Shown here: positions 63,631-64,000 of the stretch, in pieces
Position numbering within the stretch: the stretch's first letter is position 1
Layout: each line of letters opens with the position of its first letter
Assembly (NCBI GenBank): GCA_003313425.1
Contig: NHZP01000070.1
Coordinates: 160,534-224,533 of the forward strand
Direction: 5' to 3'
Source of the DNA: Pseudopyrenochaeta lycopersici
Lineage: Eukaryota; Ascomycota; Dothideomycetes; Pleosporales; Pseudopyrenochaetaceae
Length of the DNA: 64,000 bases
Position numbers and translations under genes: made by a program
The notes under the pieces: generated by a model
Seen by the model: the letters and a program-made list of their open reading frames with translations, nothing else
What the model was told of the DNA's origin: nothing
Database searches by the model: none

Positions 63631-64000
63631 GGGCCTGTTCTCTTCGCGCCGGAGGCACCGGTTTGAGGCTTCATTAGGCCTAGAGCCTGCTCCGTAGACA
63701 TACGCTTACCTTATTTGAAGGCGGTCAGAAGCAAACTGGAGTCCAGTTTCCAGCGTCTATTCCTTCCATCAAGGGTAAGGCTTTAACTATTTCAGCCGCC
63801 AAGGCTCCGGTTTGAAACCAGAGGTTTTTTCTCTGGCTGGAAACCGGAGCCTCCGGTTGGCAGAAAAAGTGGCAGAATCAAGCGCTCACGTGCCCAAACC
63901 GAAGGCTCCGGTTTCCAGCCAGAGAAAAACCTTCTGGTTTCAAACCGGAGCCTTGGCGGCTGAAAATAGTTAAAGCCTTACCCTTGATGAAGGAATAGAC
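63631..64000. mobile_element. foldback MITE, right copy, running off the window
   Basis: Starts GGGCCTGTTCTCTTCGCGCC after TAA and follows the left copy in reverse for 370 bp. It has several one-base deletions relative to 13665-14162 (for example one G fewer at the ACTGGAGTCCAG run). The arms continue outside the window. Confidence 0.8.

Overview
The window is nuclear DNA of a filamentous ascomycete (Pezizomycotina-like). The grounds are HET-domain genes, short 50-75 nt GT-AG introns, a cytochrome P450 remnant, pogo/Fot1-like, Tc1-like, hAT, MULE and Crypton-type transposons, an OTT_1508-like fungal deaminase and a DUF6589 protein. I cannot name the species. There is little normal gene space: it is an accessory or rearranged region made of nested transposons, decayed gene pieces and a large recent duplication. 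I saw no rRNA, tRNA or CRISPR array.

Layout. 1-3765: gene-poor DNA with a P450 remnant and a Crypton-type recombinase cut off by a hAT element. 3766-10683: hAT1 copy 1, an N-terminal HET piece, then hAT2 copy 1. 10684-13664 ('Y'): small remnants and one membrane-anchored protein gene. 13665-22452 ('A'): a foldback MITE, a broken membrane-protein gene, a RecQ-type helicase and a convergent DUF6589 gene. 22453-25681: hAT1 copy 2. 25682-36217: truncated MULE, chromodomain and deaminase genes, acetyltransferase and ankyrin fragments, pogo relics. 36398-44345: a Tc1-like element inserted in a pogo relic and itself split by about 6.6 kb holding two copies of an unknown gene family. 44348-47243: pogo start, HET fragment, MULE. 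47370-64000: HET C-terminus, hAT2 copy 2, HET N-part, hAT1 copy 3 and A again, all in reverse orientation.

The main structural result is that the right arm (read on the minus strand: A, hAT1, HET-N, hAT2, HET-C) and the left side (hAT1, HET-N, hAT2, Y, A, hAT1) have the same modules in circularly permuted order. Proteins in both are identical over more than 12 kb. Only the right-arm hAT2 has a matched 8-bp target duplication, inside the HET gene. None of the three hAT1 copies has one. This fits recombination between transposon copies, possibly through an 18.7-kb circle. A misassembly across the 3.1-3.2 kb repeats would look the same.

Functionally, the most interesting content is (i) the RecQ helicase + DUF6589 convergent pair, carried twice, and (ii) a chromodomain ORF directly upstream of, and co-oriented with, a nucleic-acid deaminase domain, possibly one broken gene. 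Several older transposons carry stop codons explained by G:C to A:T changes (RIP-like), whereas the long duplicates are unmutated, so the duplication is recent, or arose where RIP does not act.
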